The notes beneath the pieces are model-generated. The model was not told the origin of the DNA. It searched no databases and saw only the letters and a list, made by a program, of their open reading frames with translations. Both the position numbers and the translations under genes were made by a program. Of a stretch of DNA of 64,000 nt, positions 42,218 through 51,794 are shown in pieces. Each line of letters starts with the position of its first letter. The first letter of the stretch is position 1. The DNA comes from Marinobacter santoriniensis NKSG1 (GTDB taxonomy: Bacteria; Pseudomonadota; Gammaproteobacteria; Pseudomonadales; Oleiphilaceae), in the NCBI RefSeq assembly GCF_000347775.1, contig NZ_APAT01000016.1:114962-178961 (forward strand), given 5' to 3'.

Positions 42218-42294
42218 ACGCTCTCTCCTTTCGCTGGTTACCCTTTAACCGTACGCTCTACCAGCGAAATGGCAACTCATCGGCTGCTTTTACT

Positions 42295-42345
42295 ACAAAA
42301 AAGCGCGTTGACCCGAGGGACAGAACCCGCGGATCAACGCGCTTC
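42295..42345 (-). terminator. terminator after mqo
   Basis: An 11-bp perfect stem AAGCGCGTTGA/TCAACGCGCTT with a 22-base loop has TTTTTT on the minus strand, 28 bases after the mqo stop. Confidence 0.85.
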
Positions 42346-42372
42346 GAGCGGCTTATATACCGATTGGCGATA

Positions 42373-43854
42373 TCAGCCCAGGTTGAGGGTCTTCAGCGTC
42401 CTCGCCCGGACTTCCGTCAGCAAAGCCTCGTTGTCGACCAGCGACTGACCGTAAGAAGGAACCAGATCCCTCATGCGCTCCTGCCACTGTTCTGTCTTCA
42501 TCTGTTCCGGGAAGCAGCGTTCCAGGACATCAATCATGGCATTGGCCGCCGTGGAAGCACCCGGTGACGCCCCCAGCAGAGCCGCCAGCGTGCCGTCTTT
42601 GGCCGCCACGATTTCAGTACCGAATTCCAGCTTGCCGCCACCCTCGGGCGTTTGCTTGATAATCTGCACCCGCTGACCCGCCATCTGCAGTTCCCAGTCT
42701 TCCTCCCGGGCATCCGGGAAAAAGTTGCGCAACGACGCCACGCGGTCGCCATGGGACTGGAACACTTCACCGATCAGGTAGCGGGTGAGGTCCATGTTGT
42801 GCTTGCTGACGGAAAGCATGGGTTTGAGGTTAGTCGGCCGGACAGAGCCGATCAGGTCAAAGATGGAGCCCTGCTTGAGGAACCGGGTGGTGAAACCGGC
42901 GAACGGCCCGAACAGCAGCGCAGGCTCACCGTTGATGATCCGGGTATCCAGATGCGGAACCGACATCGGCGGAGCCCCGATCGGTGCCTTGCCGTAGACC
43001 TTGGAGTGATGCTGCTCGACAATCTCCGGCTTGCGGCAGACCAGCCACTGGCCGCTGACCGGAAATCCACCATAACCCCGGGCTTCGTCAATGCCGGACT
43101 TCTGCAACAGGGGCAGAGCTCCGCCGCCCGCACCCAGGAAGACGAAACCGGCTTCCAGCTTGGTCAGTTCACCGGTTTTCTGATTCTTGACCCGCACCTT
43201 CCAGCGGCCATTGTCACGCTGGTCGATGTAGTGCACCGGGGAGCTCAGCATCAGCTCGAAGTTCGGCTGTTTCTGGAGCCACTCCACCATGCTCCGGGTC
43301 AGCGATCCGAAGTCGACGTCCGAACCATGGTTGATCCGCGTAGCCGCCACTTTTTCCATGGGATCCCGGTGCTTGACCACCAGCGGCATCCACTCGGCCA
43401 GCTCTTCCGGTGCTTCGGTGTATTCCATTTCCCGGAAAAGGTGATGGGCACTGAGCTCCTTGTGACGCTGTTTGAGGAATGCCACATTCTTCTCACCCCA
43501 GACAAAACTCTGGTGCGGAGTACGGTTGATGAAGTTCTTCGGTGCCGGAAGAATGCCCTGTTCAACCAGGTAGGACCAGAACTGGAGCGAAACCTCGAAC
43601 TGGGCGTTGATCTTCAGGGCCCGTTCGATGGTGACGCCACCGTCGTCGGTTTCCGGGGTGTAGTTGAGTTCACAGTAACCGGCGTGACCGGTACCCGCGT
43701 TGTTCCATCCGTCAGTGCTTTCATGGGCAACGTGGTCGAGACGTTCCACCATGACGATGTCCAGGGACGGATCAAGCTGCCTGAGCATCATGCCGAGAGT
43801 GGCGCTCATGACGCCACCGCCGACCAGCACTACATCTGCCTGTCTTGCGGCCAT
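42373..43854 (-). CDS. mqo: malate:quinone oxidoreductase
   Basis: Mqo is a membrane-associated FAD enzyme that oxidises malate and passes electrons to quinone, bypassing or complementing NAD malate dehydrogenase in the TCA cycle. The FAD motif VVLVGGGVMSATLGMML, DGWNNAGTGHAGYCELNYTP and the C-terminal GASPGASTAANAMIDVLE are family marks. Length 493. It has an AGGG Shine-Dalgarno and its own terminator, so it is a single-gene unit. Confidence 0.96.
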   Translation of the reverse strand: MAARQADVVLVGGGVMSATLGMMLRQLDPSLDIVMVERLDHVAHESTDGWNNAGTGHAGYCELNYTPETDDGGVTIERALKINAQFEVSLQFWSYLVEQGILPAPKNFINRTPHQSFVWGEKNVAFLKQRHKELSAHHLFREMEYTEAPEELAEWMPLVVKHRDPMEKVAATRINHGSDVDFGSLTRSMVEWLQKQPNFELMLSSPVHYIDQRDNGRWKVRVKNQKTGELTKLEAGFVFLGAGGGALPLLQKSGIDEARGYGGFPVSGQWLVCRKPEIVEQHHSKVYGKAPIGAPPMSVPHLDTRIINGEPALLFGPFAGFTTRFLKQGSIFDLIGSVRPTNLKPMLSVSKHNMDLTRYLIGEVFQSHGDRVASLRNFFPDAREEDWELQMAGQRVQIIKQTPEGGGKLEFGTEIVAAKDGTLAALLGASPGASTAANAMIDVLERCFPEQMKTEQWQERMRDLVPSYGQSLVDNEALLTEVRARTLKTLNLG

Positions 43855-44176
43855 TGGTTATTACCCTAGCTAGTGTTGAGCCTGTTTACCCATCCACGAT
43901 CAGCAGAAGGGCCTGTGGGAAGCCGGGTTGGCGTCAGGTGTAGGACGCTGCCGTCTGCTTCCTGTTCGAATTTGCGCGCAATTATCCTGATTTTCGCCGA
44001 AATAATAAATTGCGATTATCAATGTTTGCGCTCTGAGCCGGTCATAAGCGGCCAATTTTGATGCCGTATACCACCGAAGGACAGTGGCCCGGCCCATGTC
44101 AAACGTCTACAATCGCGGCCGTATTATCTTCACGGCCCTTCTCGGGCCACGTTGATTTCACCGGTTGGGACGCCCC
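43855..44176. other. mqo-nhaD divergent intergenic region (322 bases)
   Basis: No gene or RNA is recognised. It must hold the promoters of mqo (minus) and nhaD (plus). An AT-rich patch (about 43990-44020) is the likeliest mqo promoter area. A GGCCCTTCTCGGGCC hairpin (about 44134-44148) lies in the probable nhaD leader. Confidence 0.5.
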
Positions 44177-45427
44177 ATGTCTGCTCTTGATGCTGTACTG
44201 ATTGTTTTTGCTGTAATGGCGCTCTTGGGCGTCATTTTCGAAGAAGTCATTCACGTCAACAAAGCCAAGGTCACCCTGTTTTTCGGCACCTTGAGCTGGA
44301 TGCTGCTGTTTCTTTTCAGCAACAATGCCGGGGAAACCAGATCCATCGACAGCGGTCTGTCGGAAAGCATCGCCGAGATCGCCAGCCTCTGGTTATTCCT
44401 GGTAGCGGCAATGACGTTTGTTGCTTACCTGAACAAGAAGGGAATGATCGAGAATGTGATTTACCTGATCATGCCGAAGCAGGTGAGCGAACGAAAACTG
44501 CTGTTCCTGACCGGACTTTTCTGCTTCATTTTCTCCTCTTTAGCAGACAATATAACTGCCACTTTAGTCTCATGCTCCCTGATTTTATCCCTCGATCTGG
44601 AGCTTAAAAAGCGCATTCAGTTCACCACGCTGGTGGTTTTTGCGGTGAATTCCGGCGGCGTTTCGCTGATCACCGGCGACGTCACCACATTGATGATATT
44701 CCTCGCGGACAAGGTGGAAATACTGACGTTGCTGACCCTCGCCATCCCCTCGGCGATCACCGTTTTCATCCTCGCCGTGTTTCTGTCGAGAGGCCTGACC
44801 GGCACCGTGAACCTCCGGTCGAACAGCAACCCCGTCCGGAAAGTTGACGCGGTGATCAGCGGGCTGTTTTTGTTAACAATCCTGTGCACCATTGTCGGTA
44901 ACGCCCTCTTCTCGATTCCACCGGTACTGACCTTTCTGTTCGGCCTCTCGGTCATGTTCCTGGTGTCCCGCTTCATGAGCGATGACGCCGAACTGGACCC
45001 GATCATCGAGTACATCCGGGTGATCGAGTTCGAGACCCTGCTCTTCTTCCTCGGGATTCTGTTGCTGGTGGGCATGCTGAAAGAAATCCACGCGCTGGAT
45101 TCCCTCGTTGCGATCTACGACGTGCTGCCGCCGCTGATCGCCAACTATCTGATGGGCATCTTCTCGTCCATCATCGACAACGTCCCCCTGACCGCCGCCA
45201 TGCTGAAGGCCGGCATTACCATGACGCCGGGTGAGTGGATGGGGCTGACCTACGCCGTAGGCGTGGGTGGCTCGCTGTTGATCATCGGTTCCGCCGCAGG
45301 CATCGTGGCCATGAGCAAGATCGATGGTTTAACCTTTGGCGCCTACATGCGTTACCTGTTGCACCTGCTGGCCGCCTACACGCTGGGCTACGCAGGCGTG
45401 TACGCCGTCGGACAATTCATTCACTGA
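44177..45427 (+). CDS. nhaD: NhaD-type sodium:proton antiporter
   Basis: NhaD exports Na+ in exchange for H+ and is common in marine and halophilic gammaproteobacteria. About 11-12 membrane helices are predicted, with conserved stretches SSLADNITATLVS, ALTSGGVSLITGDVTT-like NSGGVSLITGDVTT and SIIDNVPLTAAMLKAGI. The ATG at 44177 gives 416 residues; the frame extends 4 codons further from a TTG. It is followed after 10 bases by a CaxA-type exchanger. Confidence 0.93.
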   Translation: MSALDAVLIVFAVMALLGVIFEEVIHVNKAKVTLFFGTLSWMLLFLFSNNAGETRSIDSGLSESIAEIASLWLFLVAAMTFVAYLNKKGMIENVIYLIMPKQVSERKLLFLTGLFCFIFSSLADNITATLVSCSLILSLDLELKKRIQFTTLVVFAVNSGGVSLITGDVTTLMIFLADKVEILTLLTLAIPSAITVFILAVFLSRGLTGTVNLRSNSNPVRKVDAVISGLFLLTILCTIVGNALFSIPPVLTFLFGLSVMFLVSRFMSDDAELDPIIEYIRVIEFETLLFFLGILLLVGMLKEIHALDSLVAIYDVLPPLIANYLMGIFSSIIDNVPLTAAMLKAGITMTPGEWMGLTYAVGVGGSLLIIGSAAGIVAMSKIDGLTFGAYMRYLLHLLAAYTLGYAGVYAVGQFIH

Positions 45428-45437
45428 GATACTACCT

Positions 45438-46430
45438 ATGCTTCTGGCTTCTGGTTCTATCATTGCCGGTCTGATCCTGCTGGTCTGGAGTGCCGACCGG
45501 TTCGTGGACGGCGCTGCGGCCACAGCCAAACACCTGGGCATGCCCACACTGCTGATCGGTATGGTCATCATCGGGTTTGGCACCTCCGCACCGGAACTGG
45601 CGGTGTCTGCCATGGCCGCTGCCGACGGCAATCCCGGGCTGGCCCTGGGCAACGGCTACGGATCAAACATCACCAACATTGCACTGATTGTGGGCCTGAC
45701 CGCCGTTATTGCCCCGATTTCCGTACATTCCCAGGTCATTCGCAAGGAACTGCCATTGCTGATGGTACTGACTCTGATCGCCGGCGCCCAACTTCTCGAC
45801 GGCTCACTGTCTCGACTGGACGGAGCTGTGCTGCTGATGGTGTTCGCCGGCGTCATGGGCTGGTCGATCGTTCAGGGTATCCGTGGCAATGAGGACAGCC
45901 TGGGAGGGGAGACCGAGGCCGAAATCATCGCGCATCCCATGCCATTGAAATCAGCGGTTATCTGGTTGATCATCGGGCTGGTGCTGCTGGTGGTCAGTTC
46001 ACGAATGCTGGTTTGGGGGGCAGTGACGATTGCCCAGAGCCTGGGAGTCAGTGACCTGGTCATCGGCCTGACCATCGTCGCCGTGGGCACTTCCCTGCCG
46101 GAACTGGCCTCCGCACTGGCCGCCGTAAAGAAGAACGAGCACGACCTGATCCTGGGCAACATACTCGGGTCCGGCATTTTCAATACGCTGGCCGTGGTGG
46201 GCCTGGCCGCCACCATCGAACCCCTCAGCGTTGAACCTGCGGTTCTGTACCGGGACTGGACCCTGATGTTCGCACTGACCCTTGGCCTGCTTCTGATGGG
46301 CATGGGACTGATCAGTAAGCGACGGGTTATCAGCCGCGTCGACGGTGGCATACTGCTTCTGGTCTACGTGGCTTACACGGGCTACCTGCTCAGCACCGTG
46401 GTGTCAGGCGGCGCCAACGTCGTGTATTGA
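45438..46430 (+). CDS. calcium/sodium antiporter, YrbG/CaxA family
   Basis: A CaCA-family exchanger of about 10 helices made of two inverted repeats. The alpha-repeat ion sites are GFGTSAPELAVS and AVGTSLPELASA, with GNGYGSNITNIALI and GNILGSGIFNTLAV following each. Length 330. It begins 10 bases after nhaD, so both cation exchangers are probably made from one transcript, fitting a marine ion-homeostasis unit. A K+-dependent variant cannot be excluded. Confidence 0.92.
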   Translation: MLLASGSIIAGLILLVWSADRFVDGAAATAKHLGMPTLLIGMVIIGFGTSAPELAVSAMAAADGNPGLALGNGYGSNITNIALIVGLTAVIAPISVHSQVIRKELPLLMVLTLIAGAQLLDGSLSRLDGAVLLMVFAGVMGWSIVQGIRGNEDSLGGETEAEIIAHPMPLKSAVIWLIIGLVLLVVSSRMLVWGAVTIAQSLGVSDLVIGLTIVAVGTSLPELASALAAVKKNEHDLILGNILGSGIFNTLAVVGLAATIEPLSVEPAVLYRDWTLMFALTLGLLLMGMGLISKRRVISRVDGGILLLVYVAYTGYLLSTVVSGGANVVY

Positions 46431-46454
46431 CACGCGGGGGCGGCCGGGCTGGCG

Positions 46455-47219
46455 TTACTCGGCTTCGCCGTTCCCCAGCAGGTCCTCCAGCCGCTGCCGG
46501 ACCTCCGCCATCAGCTCCGGCAGTTCTTCCTTGGTTTTGCCCGCTGTTTCAAGCGGTGTCCCGACCCGGACATCCACCGGCTGGCCGAGATTGATCTGCC
46601 ATGTCCGGGCCGGCAGCACCTCATGGATGCCCCGGATGGCCACCGGCACGATGACCGCCTCGGTATCGAGCGCCAGATGAAAGCACCCTTTCTTGAACGG
46701 TAACAGCTTGCCATCCGGTGAGCGCGTGCCCTCCGGCGCAGCCCACAGTACAATTCCGCTCTCCATCATGGCCCTCGCCCGTTCCAGGTCCCGCACCGCC
46801 TTTGTCCGGTTGGAACGATCGATCGACGGAAATTCCGCCGCGCGCATCGCCTGTCCGAGCAACGGAATACCGAACAGCTCTTTCTTCGCCAACATCCGGA
46901 TGGATCCGGGCAGGGATACAAAGCTCACCGGAATGTCGTAATGGCTGGCGTGGGTGCACATAACGATATAACGGCGCCCGTCACCAAAGTCCGGGACCGC
47001 ACCCCGCACCGTCAGATTGGCCCGTACCAGACGCAACAGCGCGCCAGACCACTCCCGGCAGTATTTGTCCACGATGGGCCGATTCAGTTTCCCGAACAGG
47101 GCGCGAAGCAGGATAAGCAACGAGTACAGGGCCGTCAGTCCGACAGAGCCGAGGACCACGCCGGCCCGTCTGAGTAGAGTGGCGGACTCGGTCAGCGGGT
47201 TCAGTTTCAGTCGGATCAT
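46455..47219 (-). CDS. 1-acylglycerol-3-phosphate O-acyltransferase (PlsC family)
   Basis: Acylates lysophosphatidate-type lipids in the membrane. One N-terminal hydrophobic helix (about 20-40) precedes the catalytic CTHASHYD (HX4D) block, PSIDRSNR and APEGTRSPDG, which form the glycerophosphate-binding and catalytic motifs. The start at ATG 47219 gives 254 residues. Genomes of this group usually hold several PlsC paralogues, so which lysolipid it uses is open. It converges on the exchanger gene. Confidence 0.88.
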   Translation of the reverse strand: MIRLKLNPLTESATLLRRAGVVLGSVGLTALYSLLILLRALFGKLNRPIVDKYCREWSGALLRLVRANLTVRGAVPDFGDGRRYIVMCTHASHYDIPVSFVSLPGSIRMLAKKELFGIPLLGQAMRAAEFPSIDRSNRTKAVRDLERARAMMESGIVLWAAPEGTRSPDGKLLPFKKGCFHLALDTEAVIVPVAIRGIHEVLPARTWQINLGQPVDVRVGTPLETAGKTKEELPELMAEVRQRLEDLLGNGEAE

Positions 47220-47326
47220 GGCAACAACACCTTTTACCCATGTCTTGTGAGGCCCTTCAGGGCATCGGCGATAGCGGCGCATTATAGCTCGCCCGACACC
47301 GCCGAAGACAACGGAGGAAATTCGAG

Positions 47327-47355
47327 TTGATCAATTATTGACCAGTAACTATAAG
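47327..47355 (+). promoter_or_regulatory. candidate promoter of the sulfite dehydrogenase genes
   Basis: TTGATC, 17 bases, then TATAAG, 75 bases before the SorA-like ATG. Confidence 0.5.
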
Positions 47356-47429
47356 AAATAAGGATATCCCGGCGATCTCCAATCCGGGCGGAGCGGGACG
47401 ACAACAATGCCAATGTGGAGGGTGTAAAG

Positions 47430-48656
47430 ATGGAACGCTCAACTCAAATTCAGCGGGGGCCGAATGATCCTGGCCTTCAGAATCCGGGACGGCGGACACT
47501 GCTGCTTGGCAGTGCCGGTGCCATGGCGGCGGTCAGCCTTCTCGGATTCACGCCTCTGGCGCGGGGCGAAGAACCGAAAAGTCTACCCGATTACGCCGCA
47601 TGGAAAGATCGCAGCGCCCTGATCGTTCACAGTACCAACACCATGGAAACCCATCGCGGGGCGATCGGACAGGGCGTCGTAACCCCCAGCGACCGCCTGT
47701 TCATTCGAAACAACCTGCCCACTCCCGACAAGAGCATCGTGGCCGACCGGGATGCCTGGGACGTCAATATCGAAGGCGTCAAGACTCCGAAAAAGCTGAC
47801 CATCGGGGATCTCAAAACCATGGGTGTCACCACCGTCGCCTCCGTGCTCCAGTGTTCAGGCAATGGCCGGGCATTCTTCCCTCACGGAGCCAGCGGAACC
47901 CAGTGGTCGGTGGGAGCGGCCGGTTGCGTGCTCTGGACCGGTGTGCCACTGAAAACCGTGGTCGAGGCGCTCGGAGGCCCGGTAGACGGCGCCCGGTACA
48001 TCACCAGCACCGGGGGTGAAGCCCTGCCGGATGGCCTGGATCCGAAAACCGTGGTGGTGGAACGCTCGGTACCCTTGCGGGCAATGGACAGCGCCCTGCT
48101 CGCCTGGGAAATGAACGACACCGCCCTGCCGTTGACGCACGGTGGGCCATTGCGGATGGTGGTTCCGGGCTATTACGGCGTTAATAACGTCAAATACGTC
48201 AAGAACATCGCCTTCACCGAGAACCAGACGGACGCCAAGATCCAGGCCTCCGGCTACCGGATTCGTGACGTCGGGCAAAAAGGCGCACCGGACCAGCCTT
48301 CCATGTGGGAGATGAACGTGAAGTCCTGGGTGACCGCTCCCCTGGAAACGGCCCAGAATGGAAGGAACATGATCTATGGGGTGGCGTTTGGTGGCACCAA
48401 AGCCCTGTCAGGGGTGGAAGTTTCAACCGACGGTGGAAAAACCTGGAAATCGGCCCGCTTTCTGGGGCCGGACCTGGGACCCTACGCCTGGCGGCCTTTT
48501 GTGATGGCTGCGGAGCTCTCGCCGGGCGAATATCGGATAGTGAGCCGGGCAACCGATGTCGAGGGAAACAGCCAGCCGGAAGGCCGGAAAGACAACGAGC
48601 GTGGCTACGGCCACAACGGTTGGAGTGACCATGGCGTCACCGTCACGGTCAGCTAG
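47430..48656 (+). CDS. sorA: sulfite dehydrogenase molybdopterin subunit, SorA-like
   Basis: A periplasmic molybdenum enzyme of the sulfite oxidase family that oxidises sulfite to sulfate. A twin-arginine signal (GRRTLLLGSAG, Arg21-22) exports the folded cofactor protein. The Mo-ligand Cys is Cys142 in LQCSGNGRAFF, and the C-terminal dimerisation domain has GVEVSTDGGKTW. The ATG has GGAGGG upstream (408 residues). The next gene encodes a monohaem cytochrome c, the SorAB layout. SoxC/YedY-type activity on another substrate is less likely. Confidence 0.87.
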   Translation: MERSTQIQRGPNDPGLQNPGRRTLLLGSAGAMAAVSLLGFTPLARGEEPKSLPDYAAWKDRSALIVHSTNTMETHRGAIGQGVVTPSDRLFIRNNLPTPDKSIVADRDAWDVNIEGVKTPKKLTIGDLKTMGVTTVASVLQCSGNGRAFFPHGASGTQWSVGAAGCVLWTGVPLKTVVEALGGPVDGARYITSTGGEALPDGLDPKTVVVERSVPLRAMDSALLAWEMNDTALPLTHGGPLRMVVPGYYGVNNVKYVKNIAFTENQTDAKIQASGYRIRDVGQKGAPDQPSMWEMNVKSWVTAPLETAQNGRNMIYGVAFGGTKALSGVEVSTDGGKTWKSARFLGPDLGPYAWRPFVMAAELSPGEYRIVSRATDVEGNSQPEGRKDNERGYGHNGWSDHGVTVTVS

Positions 48657-48663
48657 GCGCTCC

Positions 48664-48987
48664 ATGAACAGAGCGACCTCGTTGTTGCCCGCCCTGATGC
48701 TGAGTGTGACCGGCCACGCGGTGGCAGACTCACTCGCTCAGCAGGGACGGGCGGTTTTCACCCAGGAGGCACAGCCTTCGTGCACGGTCTGTCATACCCT
48801 GTCTGACGCCGGGTCGACCGGCACAATCGGCCCCAACCTTGACGAACTCAAACCATCGGAAGAACGGGTACGGCAGGCGGTCACCGGCGGTGTCGGCATC
48901 ATGCCCGCTTTCGGCGAATCACTGACCAAAGATCAGATCGCCGCAGTGGCCCATTATGTGGCCACAGTATCCGGAGCCGGCGACTGA
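48664..48987 (+). CDS. sorB: monohaem cytochrome c, SorB-like electron acceptor
   Basis: A 107-residue exported cytochrome c. A signal peptide ends near AVADS; the haem site is CTVCH (Cys40, Cys43, His44), and an axial Met follows in GIMPAFGE (Met80). It begins 7 bases after the SorA-like gene, and takes electrons from it to the respiratory chain by analogy with SorAB. A GC stem TCCGGC/GCCGGA follows the stop but lacks a good T run. Confidence 0.88.
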   Translation: MNRATSLLPALMLSVTGHAVADSLAQQGRAVFTQEAQPSCTVCHTLSDAGSTGTIGPNLDELKPSEERVRQAVTGGVGIMPAFGESLTKDQIAAVAHYVATVSGAGD

Positions 48988-49012
48988 TTTTCTCCGGCTC
49001 CGCCGGAATATT

Positions 49013-49438
49013 TCAGGCGTCTTCCCTGAACTCCATCGCGATGGAGTTCAGGCAGTAGCGCTGGCCAGTGGGAGGCGGCCCGTCCGGAAACACGTGTCCC
49101 AGGTGGGAATCGCATCGGGGACATCGGATTTCGGTTCGGGTCATGCCCAGGGTATTGTCTTCCAGATAGCGAATATGGTCCGGATCGAACGGCTGGAAAA
49201 AGCTGGGCCATCCGGTCCCGGAATCAAATTTCGCGTTGGAACTGAACAATGGCAGATCGCACAGCCGACAATGGTAGGTGCCCGACTGCTTGTTATCGAG
49301 CAGGGTTCCACAGAACGGATGCTCGGTGCCATGATCCAGCAGAACACGGCGCTCCTCGGCGGTGAGGTCCGCGGCCATCTCGTCGATCTGCGCCTTGGTC
49401 AAGGGCGTCAGGTCGTAACCGGATGCAGATTGCGTCAT
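49013..49438 (-). CDS. msrB: peptide-methionine (R)-S-oxide reductase MsrB
   Basis: Repairs R-methionine sulfoxide in proteins. Zinc pairs CRLC (57, 60) and CPRC (106, 109), the [10 protein letters not shown] motif and the catalytic RYCLNSIAM (Cys129) are seen. The ATG at 49438 is preferred (AGGAGG upstream) over a TTG one codon earlier, giving 141 residues. It lies 11 bases after msrA, so both stereo-isomers are handled by one operon. Confidence 0.96.
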   Translation of the reverse strand: MTQSASGYDLTPLTKAQIDEMAADLTAEERRVLLDHGTEHPFCGTLLDNKQSGTYHCRLCDLPLFSSNAKFDSGTGWPSFFQPFDPDHIRYLEDNTLGMTRTEIRCPRCDSHLGHVFPDGPPPTGQRYCLNSIAMEFREDA

Positions 49439-49449
49439 CAATATCCTCC

Positions 49450-50100
49450 TCAGGCCAGGTCGGGGTCGTCGTTGGTGTATTCCGGTTTCAGCCGATCGGC
49501 GTAATTGTCGATCAGTTTCTCCATTTTCGGTGCGGCAACGGCCATGATGTAGGGTTGGTGCGGATTTCGGGCCGCAAAGTTCTGATGGTACTCCTCTGCC
49601 GGGTAGAACGCGTGCAGTGGCTCCAGCGTGGTTACCACCGGATCCGGGTACACGCCCGCGGCCTCCAGCTGCCGGATATAGGCTTCTGCGACCTGCTTCT
49701 GCTCATCGGTCTCAAAGAAGATGGCAGACCGGTACTGGGTGCCCCGGTCATTGCCCTGACGATTCAGCTGGGTGGGATCGTGGGCAACCGAGAAAAACAC
49801 CTTCAGAAGCGCCCCGAAGCTCACCTCGGAGGGGTTGTAATGCACCTCCACTGCTTCGGCATGCCCGGTGGCACCGGTGCAGACGGCCTCATAATTGGCG
49901 GTTTCCGGACGACCGCCCGCGTAGCCTGAAACCACTCGTGTCACGCCATTGATGGCGATAAATACGGCCTCTACGCACCAGAAACAGCCGCCTGCCAATA
50001 CCACCCGCGCCTCGTTTCCGGCGGCGGGCAGATCCCGCTCTGGATCCGGGAACCGGCTTCGGGGGACGGTCAGGCCCGCAATGCTGCAAGACTCTGTCAT
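49450..50100 (-). CDS. msrA: peptide-methionine (S)-S-oxide reductase MsrA
   Basis: Repairs S-methionine sulfoxide. The catalytic motif [11 protein letters not shown] (Cys39) comes first, then [24 protein letters not shown] and [24 protein letters not shown]. At 216 residues it is the longer, E. coli-like class, including an N-terminal extension. An AGAGGT lies before the ATG. It is the first gene of msrA-msrB. Confidence 0.96.
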   Translation of the reverse strand: MTESCSIAGLTVPRSRFPDPERDLPAAGNEARVVLAGGCFWCVEAVFIAINGVTRVVSGYAGGRPETANYEAVCTGATGHAEAVEVHYNPSEVSFGALLKVFFSVAHDPTQLNRQGNDRGTQYRSAIFFETDEQKQVAEAYIRQLEAAGVYPDPVVTTLEPLHAFYPAEEYHQNFAARNPHQPYIMAVAAPKMEKLIDNYADRLKPEYTNDDPDLA

Positions 50101-50307
50101 GATTACCTCTGATTTGACGGTGTTTACCCTAGCTTAAAGACTTTTACGGTCGATCCCCAATCGGGGACTTCCCTATCCGGACAACATGAACAAAATGTCG
50201 GTTCGGTTGCATCCCCGGCTGGGCCAACCATAATGACAGACAGGGTCCATCTTCACCGGTTCCACCGTCTGTGCACAAGGACCCTGCTCGGCATCAGGGA
50301 TACAAGA

Positions 50308-51282
50308 ATGACCGCAAAGGCTCACGCACCGGACAGCAACAACGAACTGCTGGACTATCGGCTCAGTCTCCGCCTCGGGCCGGTCCACGCCCGACAACGT
50401 CTTGGCATTGAACGGGAAGCCGAGGCCAGGGTTTTCGGCCAGGATCACAAATCGTTTCACCTGGAGAACCTCACCAACGCGCCGGGTTTCATCCGGTTCT
50501 GCCTGCAGTCCGTGGGGCTCTACCGCCGCGCCCAGGCCAACAGCCTGAAACTCGCCACCGTTCACAACCGGTTTGTCCTGCCGGATCTGCCCGAGGCGTT
50601 TGACGGCTTCCGGATACTGCATCTGACCGATCTGCACGTGGACATGGACGAGGCCAACCTGCAAGCCGTTCTGCAAGCCATCGAGCCGCTGGAGTACGAC
50701 CTGTGCGTGCTCACCGGCGACTACCGGAAACTGACCTGGGGCCCGATCGAGGCAGCCCTGAGCGGGATGGCCCGGTTGCGGAATGCCATCCGGGGCGATG
50801 CGTTTGCCGTGCTTGGCAACCATGACAGTATCCGCATGCTGCCTGCGCTGGAAGACATGGGTTACCGCATGCTGATGAATGAGATGGCCCCGATCGAAAA
50901 AGGCGACAGCCGATTGTTCCTCGCCGGCGTCGACGACGCGCACTTCTACAAAGCCCACAATCTGCACCGGGCAGGCGACGACATCCCCGCCGGCGGTGTC
51001 AGCATCCTGCTGAGTCATACCCCGGAAATCTGGCGGGAAGCTGCACACGCCGGACACGATGTCTTCCTGTGCGGTCACACCCATGGTGGCCAGATCTGCC
51101 TGCCGGGCGGCATCCCCGTCACGCTGGATTCGGATTGCCCCCGACAGCTGGGCCGGGGTTTCTGGCAGGTGAACGGTATGCAGGGATACACCTCACCGGG
51201 TTCGGGTACGTCGGTCCTGAACGTGAGACTGAATTGCCCACCGGAAGTGACACTGCACACCCTGACCCGCGGCCCCGGCTGA
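50308..51282 (+). CDS. calcineurin-like metallophosphoesterase
   Basis: A two-metal phosphoesterase of the YkuE/YaeI type. The metal motifs are in order: HLTDLHVD (DxH), LTGDYRK (GD), LGNHDS (GNHD), LLSHTPE and CGHTHGGQI. The ATG at 50308 (AGGGA upstream) gives 324 residues; an upstream ATG at 50233 lacks a ribosome site. There is no clear signal peptide from 50308, though YkuE relatives are exported. The substrate is unknown; membrane lipid diphosphates are one reported activity in the group. Confidence 0.85.
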   Translation: MTAKAHAPDSNNELLDYRLSLRLGPVHARQRLGIEREAEARVFGQDHKSFHLENLTNAPGFIRFCLQSVGLYRRAQANSLKLATVHNRFVLPDLPEAFDGFRILHLTDLHVDMDEANLQAVLQAIEPLEYDLCVLTGDYRKLTWGPIEAALSGMARLRNAIRGDAFAVLGNHDSIRMLPALEDMGYRMLMNEMAPIEKGDSRLFLAGVDDAHFYKAHNLHRAGDDIPAGGVSILLSHTPEIWREAAHAGHDVFLCGHTHGGQICLPGGIPVTLDSDCPRQLGRGFWQVNGMQGYTSPGSGTSVLNVRLNCPPEVTLHTLTRGPG

Positions 51283-51287
51283 CGCCC

Positions 51288-51770
51288 TCAGTGGGGCTGC
51301 CTACGGATGCCCAGTCGGTACAGAAGTGGTGACAGCAGGATATTGGCGAGCGCGAACAATACCGCGAGCAATACCGCCAGCCAGAGATCCATCGGCAACC
51401 AGATGACGGCAAACCCCAGCGGCAGAGCGGCCTCGGGAATCTGATCCAGCCAGAGCGCCCGCGCACTCGAGGCAAGTCCCATCCGACGCTTGATAAAACT
51501 GCTGATCATATCGCCAAACAGGCTCAGGAACCCGAACACCAGCCCGAAAAAGGCGCCCAGATCCACCAGGAACGCAAACGCTCCGCAGGTCAGACAGCCA
51601 GCGATCAGGCCCCGCCAGGTTTTGCTCTTCCCCAGAACGGGACGACCATCCGGCCAGAGTCGACCGCCGTCCACCGGCTGGCTCCAGCGCCCCTTCAGGA
51701 GGCCTGCAGCCACAACGGGGGCGCCGTTGGCGAGCACCAGCATCACAAACAACTCCAGAGATATCAGCAA
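51288..51770 (-). CDS. CarS/DUF46-like CDP-alcohol membrane protein
   Basis: A 160-residue membrane protein with about five hydrophobic segments and the hydrophilic motif DGRPVLGKSKTWRGL, the mark of the CDP-archaeol synthase (CarS, formerly DUF46) family, related to CdsA cytidylyltransferases. In Archaea CarS makes CDP-archaeol; the bacterial role is not defined. The start taken is TTG 51770; ATG at 51743 is also possible. It lies 24 bases after fumC and ends tail-to-tail with the metallophosphoesterase gene. Confidence 0.75.
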   Translation of the reverse strand: MLISLELFVMLVLANGAPVVAAGLLKGRWSQPVDGGRLWPDGRPVLGKSKTWRGLIAGCLTCGAFAFLVDLGAFFGLVFGFLSLFGDMISSFIKRRMGLASSARALWLDQIPEAALPLGFAVIWLPMDLWLAVLLAVLFALANILLSPLLYRLGIRRQPH

Positions 51771-51794
51771 AGGCCAGTGCTCCCCGTTTGCGTA

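Noticed and set aside
44000..44022. Fur-box-like AT-rich sequence upstream of mqo
   Set aside because: Only about half of the 19 consensus positions match, all in one half; expected by chance in AT-rich promoter DNA.
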